Shown here: one piece after another, positions 1 to 8,757 of the stretch
Layout: every line of letters begins with the position of its first letter
How positions within the stretch are numbered: position 1 is the first letter of the stretch
Assembly (NCBI GenBank): GCA_016841825.1
Contig: JAENYK010000017.1
Coordinates: forward strand, 1 to 64,000
DNA length: 64,000 bases
From: Halothermothrix sp.
Lineage (GTDB): Bacteria > Bacillota > Halanaerobiia > DY22613
Reading direction: 5' to 3'
Program-made: the position numbers and the translations under genes
Notes under the pieces: model-generated
The model's database searches: none
What the model saw: only the letters and a program-made list of their open reading frames with translations
Told to the model about the DNA's origin: nothing

Positions 1-191
1 TGGAGTTTATCACATCTTATGAACTTAGGGGAAGAGAAGAGGGGTTTAAAAAAGGTGAGAGGAAAGGCGAAAGGAAAGGTGAGAGGAAAGGGATAGAACA
101 GGTGGCTAAGAATCTTTTAGAGGTTGGAGATTCTATAGATAAGATAATTCGAGTTACAGGGCTTTCAAAGGAGAGAATTTTAGAGTTATAG
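1..191 (+). CDS. C-terminal fragment of an Rpn/PD-(D/E)XK nuclease-type transposase-like protein
   Basis: The open frame enters from the left edge (first full codon at base 3) and stops with TAG at 189-191, leaving about 62 residues. The visible part has an EEGFKKG start, a run of KGER repeats, then VAKNLLEVGDSIDKI and a TGLSKERI ending. This lysine/glutamate-rich linker followed by a short helix-turn-helix-like tail is typical of the C-terminus of Rpn-family recombination-promoting nucleases, formerly called PD-(D/E)XK nuclease family transposases. The catalytic domain would lie upstream of the window, so activity cannot be judged. A hairpin terminator follows at 206-246. Confidence 0.6.
   Translation, partial: EFITSYELRGREEGFKKGERKGERKGERKGIEQVAKNLLEVGDSIDKIIRVTGLSKERILEL
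51..92 (+). repeat. 12-bp coding tandem repeat (KGER repeats)
   Basis: Three nearly identical 12-base units (AAAGGTGAGAGG and one variant with AAAGGCGAAAGG) followed by a partial fourth encode KGER-KGER-KGER-KG. Units of this kind change number easily by replication slippage without shifting the frame. Such EKG/KGER repeats are common in the linker of Rpn-type proteins. Confidence 0.75.
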
Positions 192-205
192 TACATATTC
201 TACTA

Positions 206-246
206 GAAAACTGTTGATTTTCAGAAGTCAATAGTTTTCTGATTTT
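206..246 (+). terminator. Rho-independent terminator after the Rpn-type gene
   Basis: A 12-bp stem (GAAAACTGTTGA at 206-217 and TCAATAGTTTTC at 228-239, one wobble) with a 10-base loop is followed by TGATTTT. It lies 15 bases after the TAG stop and separates that gene from the T-box transcript. Confidence 0.6.
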
Positions 247-331
247 ATATTATAAATAATAATTATAATATATATTAAAGAATTTTCAAAAAATGACTAT
301 AGTATCATAATCATAATTCTGCAAGAAATTC

Positions 332-360
332 TTGACTTTTACTGAGGAGATGATTATAAT
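332..360 (+). promoter_or_regulatory. SigmaA promoter of the asnS T-box transcript
   Basis: TTGACT at 332-337 and TATAAT at 355-360 are separated by exactly 17 bases. The T-box leader starts about 35 bases downstream, so the predicted start site near 367 fits a transcript that includes the whole leader. Confidence 0.75.
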
Positions 361-389
361 TAGAACAATACCTAAATACATTTTACAAA

Positions 390-677
390 AACTATGATGG
401 GAAGAGTAGGATTAGGTACGGGTGCACACGTGCATTGGAGTTTCAGCGAATTGGTGGTGGTGGGAGACCAATACGACAACTAATCTGAAGAACGTCCCGG
501 AGTCGCTAATTGGAAATTCATTTTGAGGAGAGTAGAGTTAGCCGGAGCCATACCGTTATCTAATGGGCAGTATCGAATACATATTCCGTACTGTACAGAG
601 TGAGCGTTTATGCTAATTTGGGTGGTATCGCGGAAGTTAAGCCTTTCGTCCCTTGTCGGGGATGGAAGGCTTTTTTA
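390..677 (+). promoter_or_regulatory. T-box riboswitch, asparagine specifier AAC
   Basis: The 5' stem I side has the AGTA motif of the specifier loop (405-408), followed by GGATTAG, which pairs with CTAATCT at 480-486. The 3' side of the specifier loop reads GAAG-AAC-G, giving the specifier codon AAC (Asn) at 491-493, followed by the usual purine. The conserved T-box sequence GGGTGGTATCGCGG lies at about 620-633. The terminator hairpin runs from 641 to about 670 (GCCTTTCGTCCC paired with GGGGATGGAAGGC), then a T-run. Uncharged tRNA-Asn should stabilise the antiterminator and allow expression of asnS. Confidence 0.93.
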
Positions 678-718
678 TTGGGAACCTAAACAAAATTGCC
701 ATATAGGAGGTTTATATT

Positions 719-2098
719 ATGCATTATTTTGAAAGAATGAAAATAAAAGATGTTTTACAGATAGAAAATCCCATGCAGGATATGATAATTCTAGGTTGGG
801 TCAGAACTAAGAGGGTATCAAAAAACATAGCTTTTCTTGAAGTAAACGATGGAAGTACTCTGCAAAATTTACAGGTAGTTCTATCACCAGATGAGTTCTC
901 ACTTTTAGACGAAGTGACAATAGGGGTTGCCATAAAAGCTATAGGAGATCTGGTCAAATCTCAGGGGGGAGGTCAAAAGTGGGAGATACAGGTAAAGGAG
1001 TTAAGTATAGAGGGCTCTTGTCCTGGGGATTACCCGATTCAAAAAAAACGACATAGTCTGGAATATCTCCGGGAGATTGCTCATCTAAGACCCCGCACGA
1101 ATAACTTTGCGGTGATTAATAGATTTAGAAGTAAGGTGTCTTTTGCTATTCACCAGTTTTTTCAGAGTAAAGGATTTTATTATATCCATAGTCCGCTGAT
1201 TACAGGCAATGATGGAGAAGGTGCAGGAGAGACATTTACTGTAACAACTTTGGATTCACAATTATTAGGTGAAAAGAAAATTGACTATACTGAAGACTTT
1301 TTCGGGACACATACTTTTCTGGCTGTAACTGGGCAGTTAGAAGGTGAGGTATTAGCATCGGCTTTAGGTGATGTGTACACATTTGGACCGACTTTTCGAG
1401 CCGAAAAATCTAACACTTATCGTCATCTGGCAGAGTTTTGGATGATCGAACCGGAGATGGCTTTTTGCAATCTGAGGGAGAACATGCGGGTGATGGAGGA
1501 GTTTATCAAATACCTCTGCGGATATGCGCTGAATCATTGTCAAGAGGAGATGGAGTTTTTTGATAAATGGATTGATTCCGGGAGGATTCAGATTCTTGAA
1601 AGTATTGTTAACTCTTCTTTTGGAGTAGTGACATATACAGATGCAGTGACTATTCTCCAGAAATCGGGGGCAGAGTTTGCATATCCTATTGTCTGGGGGA
1701 TGGATCTAAAATCAGAGCATGAGCGCTATCTAACGGAAAGCTATTTCCAAAAGCCAATGTTGGTAATTAATTATCCCAAAGAGATTAAGCCATTCTATGC
1801 ACGGTTAAACGAAGATGGTAAAACTGTAGCAGCAGTGGATCTGCTTGTTCCACAGGTGGGTGAGATAATCGGTGGCTCGCAGCGCGAAGAGAGATACGAG
1901 ATGTTGGAGGAAAGGATGCAGGAATCTAGTCTGGATTTTGAGGAGCTGTACTGGTATCTGGATTTGCGTAGATGGGGATCGGTGACTCATAGTGGTTTTG
2001 GTCTGGGATTTGAACGGATGTTAATGTATCTGTCTGGAATGAAGAACATTCGTGATGTGATCGCCTTTCCGAGAACCCCGGGGAATGCTAAGTTTTAG
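719..2098 (+). CDS. asnS: Asparaginyl-tRNA synthetase
   Basis: Class II aminoacyl-tRNA synthetase of 459 residues that charges tRNA-Asn with asparagine in the cytoplasm. An N-terminal OB-fold anticodon-binding domain (about 10-110, GWVRTKR start) precedes the catalytic core. Motif 2 is visible as FGPTFRAEKSNTYRHLAEFWMIEPEM (in two parts, about 222-247), and motif 3 as the GFGLGFERM stretch near the C-terminus. The FRAEKS...HLAEFWMIEPEMA pattern and the AAC specifier of the leader favour AsnRS over AspRS. AGGAGG ends 8 bases before the ATG. The length is typical of bacterial AsnRS. It appears monocistronic and under T-box control. Confidence 0.93.
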   Translation: MHYFERMKIKDVLQIENPMQDMIILGWVRTKRVSKNIAFLEVNDGSTLQNLQVVLSPDEFSLLDEVTIGVAIKAIGDLVKSQGGGQKWEIQVKELSIEGSCPGDYPIQKKRHSLEYLREIAHLRPRTNNFAVINRFRSKVSFAIHQFFQSKGFYYIHSPLITGNDGEGAGETFTVTTLDSQLLGEKKIDYTEDFFGTHTFLAVTGQLEGEVLASALGDVYTFGPTFRAEKSNTYRHLAEFWMIEPEMAFCNLRENMRVMEEFIKYLCGYALNHCQEEMEFFDKWIDSGRIQILESIVNSSFGVVTYTDAVTILQKSGAEFAYPIVWGMDLKSEHERYLTESYFQKPMLVINYPKEIKPFYARLNEDGKTVAAVDLLVPQVGEIIGGSQREERYEMLEERMQESSLDFEELYWYLDLRRWGSVTHSGFGLGFERMLMYLSGMKNIRDVIAFPRTPGNAKF

Positions 2099-2200
2099 GT
2101 TGGTGGAATTAAAAATAAGTATCAGGAAAATCTGTTTTCAGTAACTGGTTTAGCAACAATTATATAAAAATTATTTCTTAAAGGGGTTACCTTTTTTAAT

Positions 2201-2480
2201 ATGCTCCTCTTAGAGTAGACAGGTTAAATAACAAAACTACTACCGAAAGGGGAGCATTTCTTATGCCAAGAATCAACCAGTATAGCGAGTCAGAAAAACT
2301 AAAAGGGTGTAGTTCATTTTGAGCTAGCCCCTTAGTAAGTTTAGTATTGCATCAATTTACAACGTGTCTGTCATAATGAAGCTGTTATTATTATCTATCA
2401 GAAACGGATTGGGTTTAATCACCCGATAACCGGAATCCCCGCCCGTGAAGTTTACGAACGGACGGAGGATGTCAAAAATC
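2201..2480 (+). pseudogene. Decayed insertion-sequence remnant
   Basis: An imperfect 11-bp inverted repeat (ATGCTCCTCTT at 2201-2211; AAGGGGAGCAT at 2246-2256) precedes an ATG at 2263 that opens only 19 codons (MPRINQYSESEKLKG...) before TGA, resembling a truncated transposase start. A second open piece in another frame (about 2354-2478) encodes an IIIYQKRIGFNHPITG stretch followed by a REVYERTEDVKNQEI-like sequence, and is richer in GC than its surroundings. I read this as leftovers of one or two transposase genes. The family is not assigned. The remnant abuts the 3' end of the ABC exporter gene. Otherwise 2099-2478 holds nothing I can call. Confidence 0.5.
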
Positions 2481-4119
2481 AAGAAATTGTTTGTGCTTTT
2501 TCAAATTTACGCTCTTTTAAAATATCACTATAAGCTCCTATCTGCAATATCTTGCCAGATTCCATCAGGATTGTCTCATCAAATTGCTCCAGTTGTTGTT
2601 TTGATAATTTATGTGCAACCATAATAATCGTCTTATCTTTAATAGAGATTAAAGAATTCTGAATATTTTCGGTAGTATTAGTATCTATTGCCGAGAGAGA
2701 TTCATCCATTAGGCAGATTGGCGTATCAGCAGTGAGCATCCGTACAATACTTAAGATCTGTTTTTCACCACCGCTCAGCTGTTGGCAGTTTTGCTTATTT
2801 TGTATTGTGTCTAACTGCTTCAAATTTAGGTTTTTGACAATTCCGGTGACTTTGTTAGTTGGGTATGAAGAAAACACAGACGCATTGTTCATGAAATTAT
2901 CTGCAAAGATATGTTCATGTTGGTTAATGCAGCATATAATATTTGCTATATCCAGTGTGCCTATATCGATACCGTCAATTCTTATATCTCCTGTCTCTGG
3001 CTTAATATACTTCATAAGAGCATTAAGTATGGTTGATTTACCCGAGCCGCTATGACCAATCAGGGCATATTTTTTACCTTTTGCGAATTTGTAGGAGAAA
3101 TCTTTTAGAGAAAAATTATCATAATGTACACTAACCTGGTCAAATACGATATCTGAGTCAAATTTTCGCTTAGATATTAAGGTGATTGGTTCGTTATAAT
3201 TAATGTATTCCAAAACTTTCACTTTAATATCTTTTAAAGAATTGATAGAATTGATGCAATATAAGATGTTGGTAATCGGATCGATAAAGGCTCCAATATA
3301 TCCAAAAGTAGCGATACCGGTACCTACTGTAATGTCACCTTTTAACAATAAAATTCCGACTACAATAAATGAAGAGACCCCGACAAAATCCATCACCATA
3401 GAATTAATTATATTAGTTAAAACTTTAAATCGCCCAAAATGATATCTTTTATCTGCTGTCTTTCTAAGAACTTTTTCATGTTCATATTCAATACAGCCCC
3501 GTGTTCTACTATTAATTAGTTTAAAACCTTCCCAAAAGTCTTTAATTCGAGATACATAACGTCCCATCTGTTGTAAATAGATATTACGTCGTTTAGATAA
3601 TGTTTTGGAAGTGATTTTGGGAACAAATACAGCAATGAGCGATGCTAAAAAGATCGTCAAGGCGATTCGCCAATCTACGAAAAAAAAGAGGAAGATACCA
3701 TAGATAATCAGCATATTTATGGATTTTATTATGGCAATCAGTGGTGTAAGGTAATCTTGCTCCAGGGCTGTGATATCATTTCCCTGTATGGAGATATATT
3801 CACCAATATCTTTTGCAGAAAATTTCTGATAACTGTATCGCGATATTGCCTTGAAAAAGTCTCTCTTTAGGGACATTTCAAATCTGATGGCACCTTTCCA
3901 GGAACATTTTTCGGAAATGAATATAAATATAGAACCACTAATGACACAAGCTAAATACAAAAACGCAAGGACAAAAACCCATTTTACTCCTCTATCTAAA
4001 ATATTATCAAATAATAATTTTTGCAGATATGGAATAGCAGCTATTGTCATTGAAAATAAGGCATCAAATACAACTTGTAATATAATCAGCCATTTGATAT
4101 CAGTAATATATTTCTTCAT
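2479..4119 (-). CDS. ABC transporter, fused membrane and ATPase domains
   Basis: Half-transporter of 546 residues. The N-terminal membrane domain (about 1-310) has roughly five to six hydrophobic segments. The nucleotide-binding domain shows Walker A GHSGSGKS (355-362), the Q-loop Gln near 400, signature LSGGE (448-452), Walker B ICLMDE (468-473), a D-loop (LSAID) and the switch His in VAHKL. It is a type IV exporter-like protein, probably homodimeric, using ATP to move a lipid, peptide or drug across the membrane. No C39 peptidase domain, bacteriocin precursor or partner gene is visible, so the substrate is unknown. It is transcribed towards the insertion-sequence remnant, and its 3' end touches it. 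SD GGGAGG lies upstream of the ATG. Confidence 0.85.
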   Translation of the reverse strand: MKKYITDIKWLIILQVVFDALFSMTIAAIPYLQKLLFDNILDRGVKWVFVLAFLYLACVISGSIFIFISEKCSWKGAIRFEMSLKRDFFKAISRYSYQKFSAKDIGEYISIQGNDITALEQDYLTPLIAIIKSINMLIIYGIFLFFFVDWRIALTIFLASLIAVFVPKITSKTLSKRRNIYLQQMGRYVSRIKDFWEGFKLINSRTRGCIEYEHEKVLRKTADKRYHFGRFKVLTNIINSMVMDFVGVSSFIVVGILLLKGDITVGTGIATFGYIGAFIDPITNILYCINSINSLKDIKVKVLEYINYNEPITLISKRKFDSDIVFDQVSVHYDNFSLKDFSYKFAKGKKYALIGHSGSGKSTILNALMKYIKPETGDIRIDGIDIGTLDIANIICCINQHEHIFADNFMNNASVFSSYPTNKVTGIVKNLNLKQLDTIQNKQNCQQLSGGEKQILSIVRMLTADTPICLMDESLSAIDTNTTENIQNSLISIKDKTIIMVAHKLSKQQLEQFDETILMESGKILQIGAYSDILKERKFEKAQTIS

Positions 4120-4350
4120 TCAATAATACCTCCCCGGGAAGTTTGACAGAATAATAAAGAGTTTGGTAATTTTAACTTCAAATTTCATCCAGTTAAACCT
4201 GGTCTGTGGGTAGAAGTATTACTACATGTATCTAGTAAGAATTAGAGTAAACATCGGGTTAAATGATTAAAAGTATGGGATAAACTTATACAAAAATAAA
4301 TTGGTTATAGAATCTAGAATATTCGGATCAAATCCCTAGACACTTTTAGA

Positions 4351-4869
4351 TCAATACAATATAATCCCCACCGCTCCGGCAATAACGATCAAAAGTATGG
4401 GGCTAATCTTTGTCTTTAACATAGCCAAAAAGACTCCGCCGGCGATGAGAAATCCTTTCCAATCTACCAGACTGGACTCCCCGAAAGAGATCGCGGCAGC
4501 CAAAATCAGGCCGATCACTGCAGGACGCAAAAAATCAAGCATGGCATTGACATAAGGTGATTCTTTGACTTTTTCAAAAAAATGGGCCAGCGTAATCACC
4601 AGAATAAAGGAAGGAGCTACAACCCCCACAGTGGCAGAGATGGCTCCCAGAAAAGAAAGCACTTTATAGCCAACAAAGGTACCACTATTGATCGCAATTG
4701 GACCTGGTGTCATCTCGGCAATCGCAATTATATCGACAAAAGTCTTCATAGATAGCCAACCATGAAAAGTCAGTTCATCCTGAATTAAGGAGACCATAGC
4801 ATAACCTCCACCGAAGCCAAAGAGTCCAATTTTGAAAAAAGATAAAAATAACTGCATTAATAACGGCAT
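4351..4869 (-). CDS. chrA: CHR-family (chromate) transporter, second half
   Basis: Short-chain CHR protein of 172 residues, a single CHR domain with about five to six membrane segments. The family signature FGFGGGYAM is near residue 17, and PGPIAINSGTFVGYK is near 55. It starts 3 bases after the stop of the upstream partner (4873-5454). Short CHR proteins are encoded as pairs that insert with opposite topology and act together. Family members export chromate or transport related anions, but the real substrate here is unproven. Confidence 0.87.
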   Translation of the reverse strand: MPLLMQLFLSFFKIGLFGFGGGYAMVSLIQDELTFHGWLSMKTFVDIIAIAEMTPGPIAINSGTFVGYKVLSFLGAISATVGVVAPSFILVITLAHFFEKVKESPYVNAMLDFLRPAVIGLILAAAISFGESSLVDWKGFLIAGGVFLAMLKTKISPILLIVIAGAVGIILY

Positions 4870-4872
4870 CGG

Positions 4873-5454
4873 CTACACCTCCCCATTATTCTGCTTATCC
4901 ATTTTTCTCTCAGAAAAGTAATTGACAGCTAATCCGGTAATTCCGGCTGCCAGGATGATATAAATCGGACTGATTCCCAATATAATGCGACCTACCAGGG
5001 TTACCACCAAAAAAATGACTAATAGACTCGACCAATCAATATTTCCCGAAAGTTTATACCCGGCATAGGCGATCAATGCTACCACAGCAGGTCTAATTCC
5101 CATAAAAGCGCTCTGTACGATCTGATTATTACTGAACTGATTAAAGCTGACGGCAATCAGGAGAATGATGATAAACGATGGTAAGGCTACTCCTATAGCT
5201 GCCGCCAATGCACCGAAGAAACCCAGCAGGTTATATCCCAGAAAGATGGCCATGTTTATGGCAACTGCCCCCGGGACAGTCTGGGTAATGGATATGGTAT
5301 CAAGGAATTTATCTTTATCTACCCAGCCATGTTTTTCGACGACTTCTTTCTCAATTATCGGAATCATGGCGAATCCTCCACCAAAGGTGAATAGACCAAT
5401 TTTAAAAAAGGTGATAAAGATTTTAAATAGTTCTCTGAATTTAGTGTCTGTCAT
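4873..5454 (-). CDS. chrA: CHR-family (chromate) transporter, first half
   Basis: Short-chain CHR protein of 193 residues with the signature FTFGGGFAMIP near residue 23 and the conserved PGAVAINMAIFLGY stretch near 56. It is hydrophobic throughout except for a basic, hydrophilic C-terminal tail. It is the first gene of a tightly spaced two-gene operon with 4351-4869, and an AAGGAGT sequence lies just upstream of the start on the minus strand. It is divergent from the sigma-54 activator at 5701. The 246-base intergenic region between them contains a small palindrome (AACGCT/AGCGTT, 5605-5620). Confidence 0.87.
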   Translation of the reverse strand: MTDTKFRELFKIFITFFKIGLFTFGGGFAMIPIIEKEVVEKHGWVDKDKFLDTISITQTVPGAVAINMAIFLGYNLLGFFGALAAAIGVALPSFIIILLIAVSFNQFSNNQIVQSAFMGIRPAVVALIAYAGYKLSGNIDWSSLLVIFLVVTLVGRIILGISPIYIILAAGITGLAVNYFSERKMDKQNNGEV

Positions 5455-5700
5455 AATTATAACTCCTTTTGAGTATTTAAGATAATTTATTTTTGGGCAT
5501 GATTATTCATTTCTTTTTCCTTCAATAACTTTCCTTCCGTAAAGTAAGAGAAATCACTATTTTTCTTTATAGAAGTTTTGAATGAATGGAATTTATCTGA
5601 TTGAAACGCTATGAAGCGTTATTTCTTTAAGAAGGAATGGACTAAGTAATTGTGGAATCTTAATATATTACAGCCTGTTTAGAAAATGAGGTGTATTATA

Positions 5701-7440
5701 GTGAATATTAGAACCTATGGAAAAGAAGAGATTGCGGCGATTCTCGATGCCACTCATAATGCCATTGTAGTTATTGACCGACAGGGAGTTGTTACTATTT
5801 TCAATCATGCTGCAGAGAAGATAGTGGGTATTAGTTCTGAAGATGCTGTCGGAAAACCGGTAGATTTGGTGATCCCAACGACTGGTCTATTGACAGTACT
5901 GCAGACCGGACATAAGGAGTATTCACAGAAGATGGATATCAATGGAATCACTGTGCTAACCAATCGGACTCCTGTGAAGAAGAATGGTGAGATTGTTGGC
6001 GCGGTGGGAATTTTTCAGGATATTTCTGAGCTTGAATCAACTAGTCTGGAACTAAAGGCTGTAAATGAGTTGAACAGAGAGTTAGATACTATTATCGAAT
6101 CTATCTCTGATGGAGTATATATTACTGATGGACTGGGAACAACTTTGCGGATTAATAGTTCCTATGAACGAATTAGTGGGATTAAAGCAGATGAGGTTAT
6201 CGGCCGCAATATGCAGGAATTGGTGGAGGAAGGGGTCTATTCACAGTCGGTAACTTTATTGGTTTTGGAAGAGCGGGAACCTGTGACCATCACTCACGAG
6301 ATTAAGACCGGCAAAGAAGTGCTAATAACCGGAATTCCCGTCTTTGATGAAGATGGAGAGATCGTGCGTGTGGTGACTACAGTTAGAGATCTGGCTGAAC
6401 TGAATTCTTTAAAACAACAGTTGGCTGAGACCAGGAAGTTAAGTGAACGATATCATTCCGAGTTGGCACAGTTGCGTTTGCAGCAGATGGAGATGAGTGA
6501 TATAGTGATTCAAAGTGATGCGATGGAGAAAATGATCAGATTGGCACTACGGGTTGGAGAAGTTAATTCTACAGTTTTAATCACCGGGGAGTCCGGTGTT
6601 GGTAAAGAGATCGTGACCAAGGTTATCCATCGTGCGGGCAGAGCGAGTAATGGTTCATTAATTAAGGTCAACTGTGGAGCAATTCCGGAAAACCTGTTGG
6701 AGTCGGAACTTTTTGGTTATGAGAGGGGTGCTTTTACCGGAGCCCGCAAGGAGGGTAAGCCTGGACTTTTTGAAGTAGCCGAAGGTGGAACTCTTTTTTT
6801 AGATGAGATTGGAGAGCTTTCTTTGAATTTGCAGGTCAAACTCCTTAGAGCTATTCAGGAGAAAGAGATTGTCCGCGTGGGAGGGATCACGCCGATTAAA
6901 ACCAATGTGCGAATTGTTGCAGCTACTAATCGGAATTTAGAACAGATGGTCCATGAGGGTAAGTTTCGGGAAGATCTATACTATCGTTTAAATGTTGTTC
7001 CAATTCATGTACCGCCCTTACGGGAGCGGCGGGAAGACATTATCCCATTAATCTATCATTTCTTAAACCGTTTCAATCGGCAGTTTAGGATGGAGAAACG
7101 ATTGGATACTAAAGCTCTCCAAACGTTAGAAGGCTATGATTGGCCGGGAAATGTTCGGGAGTTAGAAAATACTCTTGAGCGTCTAATCGTTTTGAGCAGT
7201 GATGATCTAATTCGCCTGGAAGATCTGCCGGAATATTTAAGATCAGAAGATTACGTCAAGACTCCTTCTAATATTCATGTTCCCCGCCTCATGCCGCTGC
7301 AGGCGGCAGTGGAAGAGGTGGAAAAACAGCTTATCGCGAAAACTTTGCAGAAGTTTTCGACAACCCGGGAAGTAGCCAGAGCTCTTGAGGTAAGTCAGCC
7401 AACAATTGTGAGAAAGATGCAGAAATATGGGCTGCGGTGA
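5701..7440 (+). CDS. Sigma-54-dependent transcriptional activator with two PAS domains
   Basis: Bacterial enhancer-binding protein, 579 residues from the GTG at 5701. GAGGTG sits 8 bases upstream of this GTG, so I prefer it to the ATG at 5686. From the GTG: PAS 1 about 10-115, PAS 2 about 125-235, a coiled linker to about 270, then the AAA+ domain with Walker A GESGVGKE (296-303), the sigma-54 contact loop GAFTGA (343-348) and Walker B GGTLFLDEI (362-370). A C-terminal Fis-type helix-turn-helix ends in EVSQPTIVRKMQKYGL. It remodels RNA polymerase-sigma54 after sensing a signal through the PAS domains. It has no receiver domain, so phosphorelay control is unlikely. The sigma-54 promoter at 10591 is the nearest visible candidate target (inference). 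Confidence 0.92.
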   Translation: MNIRTYGKEEIAAILDATHNAIVVIDRQGVVTIFNHAAEKIVGISSEDAVGKPVDLVIPTTGLLTVLQTGHKEYSQKMDINGITVLTNRTPVKKNGEIVGAVGIFQDISELESTSLELKAVNELNRELDTIIESISDGVYITDGLGTTLRINSSYERISGIKADEVIGRNMQELVEEGVYSQSVTLLVLEEREPVTITHEIKTGKEVLITGIPVFDEDGEIVRVVTTVRDLAELNSLKQQLAETRKLSERYHSELAQLRLQQMEMSDIVIQSDAMEKMIRLALRVGEVNSTVLITGESGVGKEIVTKVIHRAGRASNGSLIKVNCGAIPENLLESELFGYERGAFTGARKEGKPGLFEVAEGGTLFLDEIGELSLNLQVKLLRAIQEKEIVRVGGITPIKTNVRIVAATNRNLEQMVHEGKFREDLYYRLNVVPIHVPPLRERREDIIPLIYHFLNRFNRQFRMEKRLDTKALQTLEGYDWPGNVRELENTLERLIVLSSDDLIRLEDLPEYLRSEDYVKTPSNIHVPRLMPLQAAVEEVEKQLIAKTLQKFSTTREVARALEVSQPTIVRKMQKYGLR

Positions 7441-7468
7441 ATCGGAGAGCTGCACCCTTCTTTCTGTA

Positions 7469-8722
7469 CTATGAAAAATTATTATTTACCGCTTCAATCG
7501 GAGTGAGCGTAGATGCTAAAATGGCAGGGTAAAGACCTGAGATTATACCCATGACGATAGATCCGGCCAATACCGCCAGATTTAGTGGTAAAGACAAGGT
7601 AACCTGGACTGCTTTAACCTGAGCTGCAAAACCCTTCAGGATAATCTGATTGGTAACAGGATTCAGCAAAATACTGGCCACAGTGATTCCGCAGATACTA
7701 CCAACCAGAGAAAGGAATATGGATTCAGATAATACCTGTCTGATGATACCTGACCTGGTAGATCCTAATGTCCTTCTAAGCCCAATCTCTTTAGTGCGCT
7801 CAACGACACTTATCATCGTCATGCTTAGGATACCAAGAGAACTTACCACAACAGATAATATAGCAATAAAAGTAAAGAAGAACCCAAAATTATTGACAAA
7901 ATACCTTTGATTTTGTCTGAAAATCCACAATTGTTCTGTAAAAGTCAGATATTTGTTCCCTGTATAATGACCAATTAGTGGGTTACTTTGACTCAGATCA
8001 TGCAATAATAGAGTCTCAAACTCTTCTTTGGCCAGATGCTCATTCTTCTCGAGACAGGAGAACCAGACGGATGTTTGATGTGTTAGGTCGTTAATGTTAT
8101 CTGACAGAGTTGTATAGGGGATCAAAAAATGTAGTGCCAGTTCAATCTTTTTTAACTTGCCCAGGGAGAATACACCAATTATTGTAAAAGTATGTTCATG
8201 ATTTTGATTATCATTGATGATTAACTGCTGACCCAGGGGGTTTTCAGTTTTAAAGAGTCTTTGACTGACGTCTTCGGAGATTACTATGACATGATTTTTC
8301 TCGATTAAGTCTATATTCTGGAAAAAGTATCCCTTCACTAGAGAAAAATTTAAAACGTCAATAATTCCAGGATCAACTCCATAGAAACTATTTAGTTTGT
8401 ACTGTTTATCATCATGGGTTGCGATAAAATCTGGATAGCGTTCAACGAAGCTAAGCTGTTCAATATAATTACTATGGTTTCCAATATTCTCTGCTATATC
8501 AGGAGAAAGATCGAATTGTGTGGTCAAACCAGTAATATCTGAATTTTTTGTAACCTGAAAGATTTTATGCTGTAGGTCAGGCGAATTCGTGAATACTACT
8601 AATAAAGCTCCGATAACCAGTGTTACTGCGGCGACACCGATAGCTATTTCCAGAAACATGAGACTCATTCGTATAGGGCGTTTTTTGAACAGTCGTAGAA
8701 TAAATAAGAGATTTTGAATCAT
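7469..8722 (-). CDS. MacB/FtsX-like ABC transporter permease
   Basis: Permease subunit of about 417 residues with one N-terminal membrane helix, a large extracytoplasmic domain (about 50-270, MacB periplasmic-core-like) and three C-terminal helices of the FtsX fold. I place the start at 8722, where a GGGGG Shine-Dalgarno lies 7 bases upstream. An earlier ATG at 8761 overlaps the stop of the previous gene (ATGA) but has no ribosome binding site. The ERTKEIGLRRTLG motif between helices is the classic coupling segment of MacB-type permeases. No ATP-binding subunit gene is adjacent. Family members act in mechanotransmission or export, and this one's substrate is unknown. Confidence 0.8.
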   Translation of the reverse strand: MIQNLLFILRLFKKRPIRMSLMFLEIAIGVAAVTLVIGALLVVFTNSPDLQHKIFQVTKNSDITGLTTQFDLSPDIAENIGNHSNYIEQLSFVERYPDFIATHDDKQYKLNSFYGVDPGIIDVLNFSLVKGYFFQNIDLIEKNHVIVISEDVSQRLFKTENPLGQQLIINDNQNHEHTFTIIGVFSLGKLKKIELALHFLIPYTTLSDNINDLTHQTSVWFSCLEKNEHLAKEEFETLLLHDLSQSNPLIGHYTGNKYLTFTEQLWIFRQNQRYFVNNFGFFFTFIAILSVVVSSLGILSMTMISVVERTKEIGLRRTLGSTRSGIIRQVLSESIFLSLVGSICGITVASILLNPVTNQIILKGFAAQVKAVQVTLSLPLNLAVLAGSIVMGIISGLYPAILASTLTPIEAVNNNFS

Positions 8723-8757
8723 CTTGATTCCCCCTTTTTGAGTAAGCGATTTTACAA

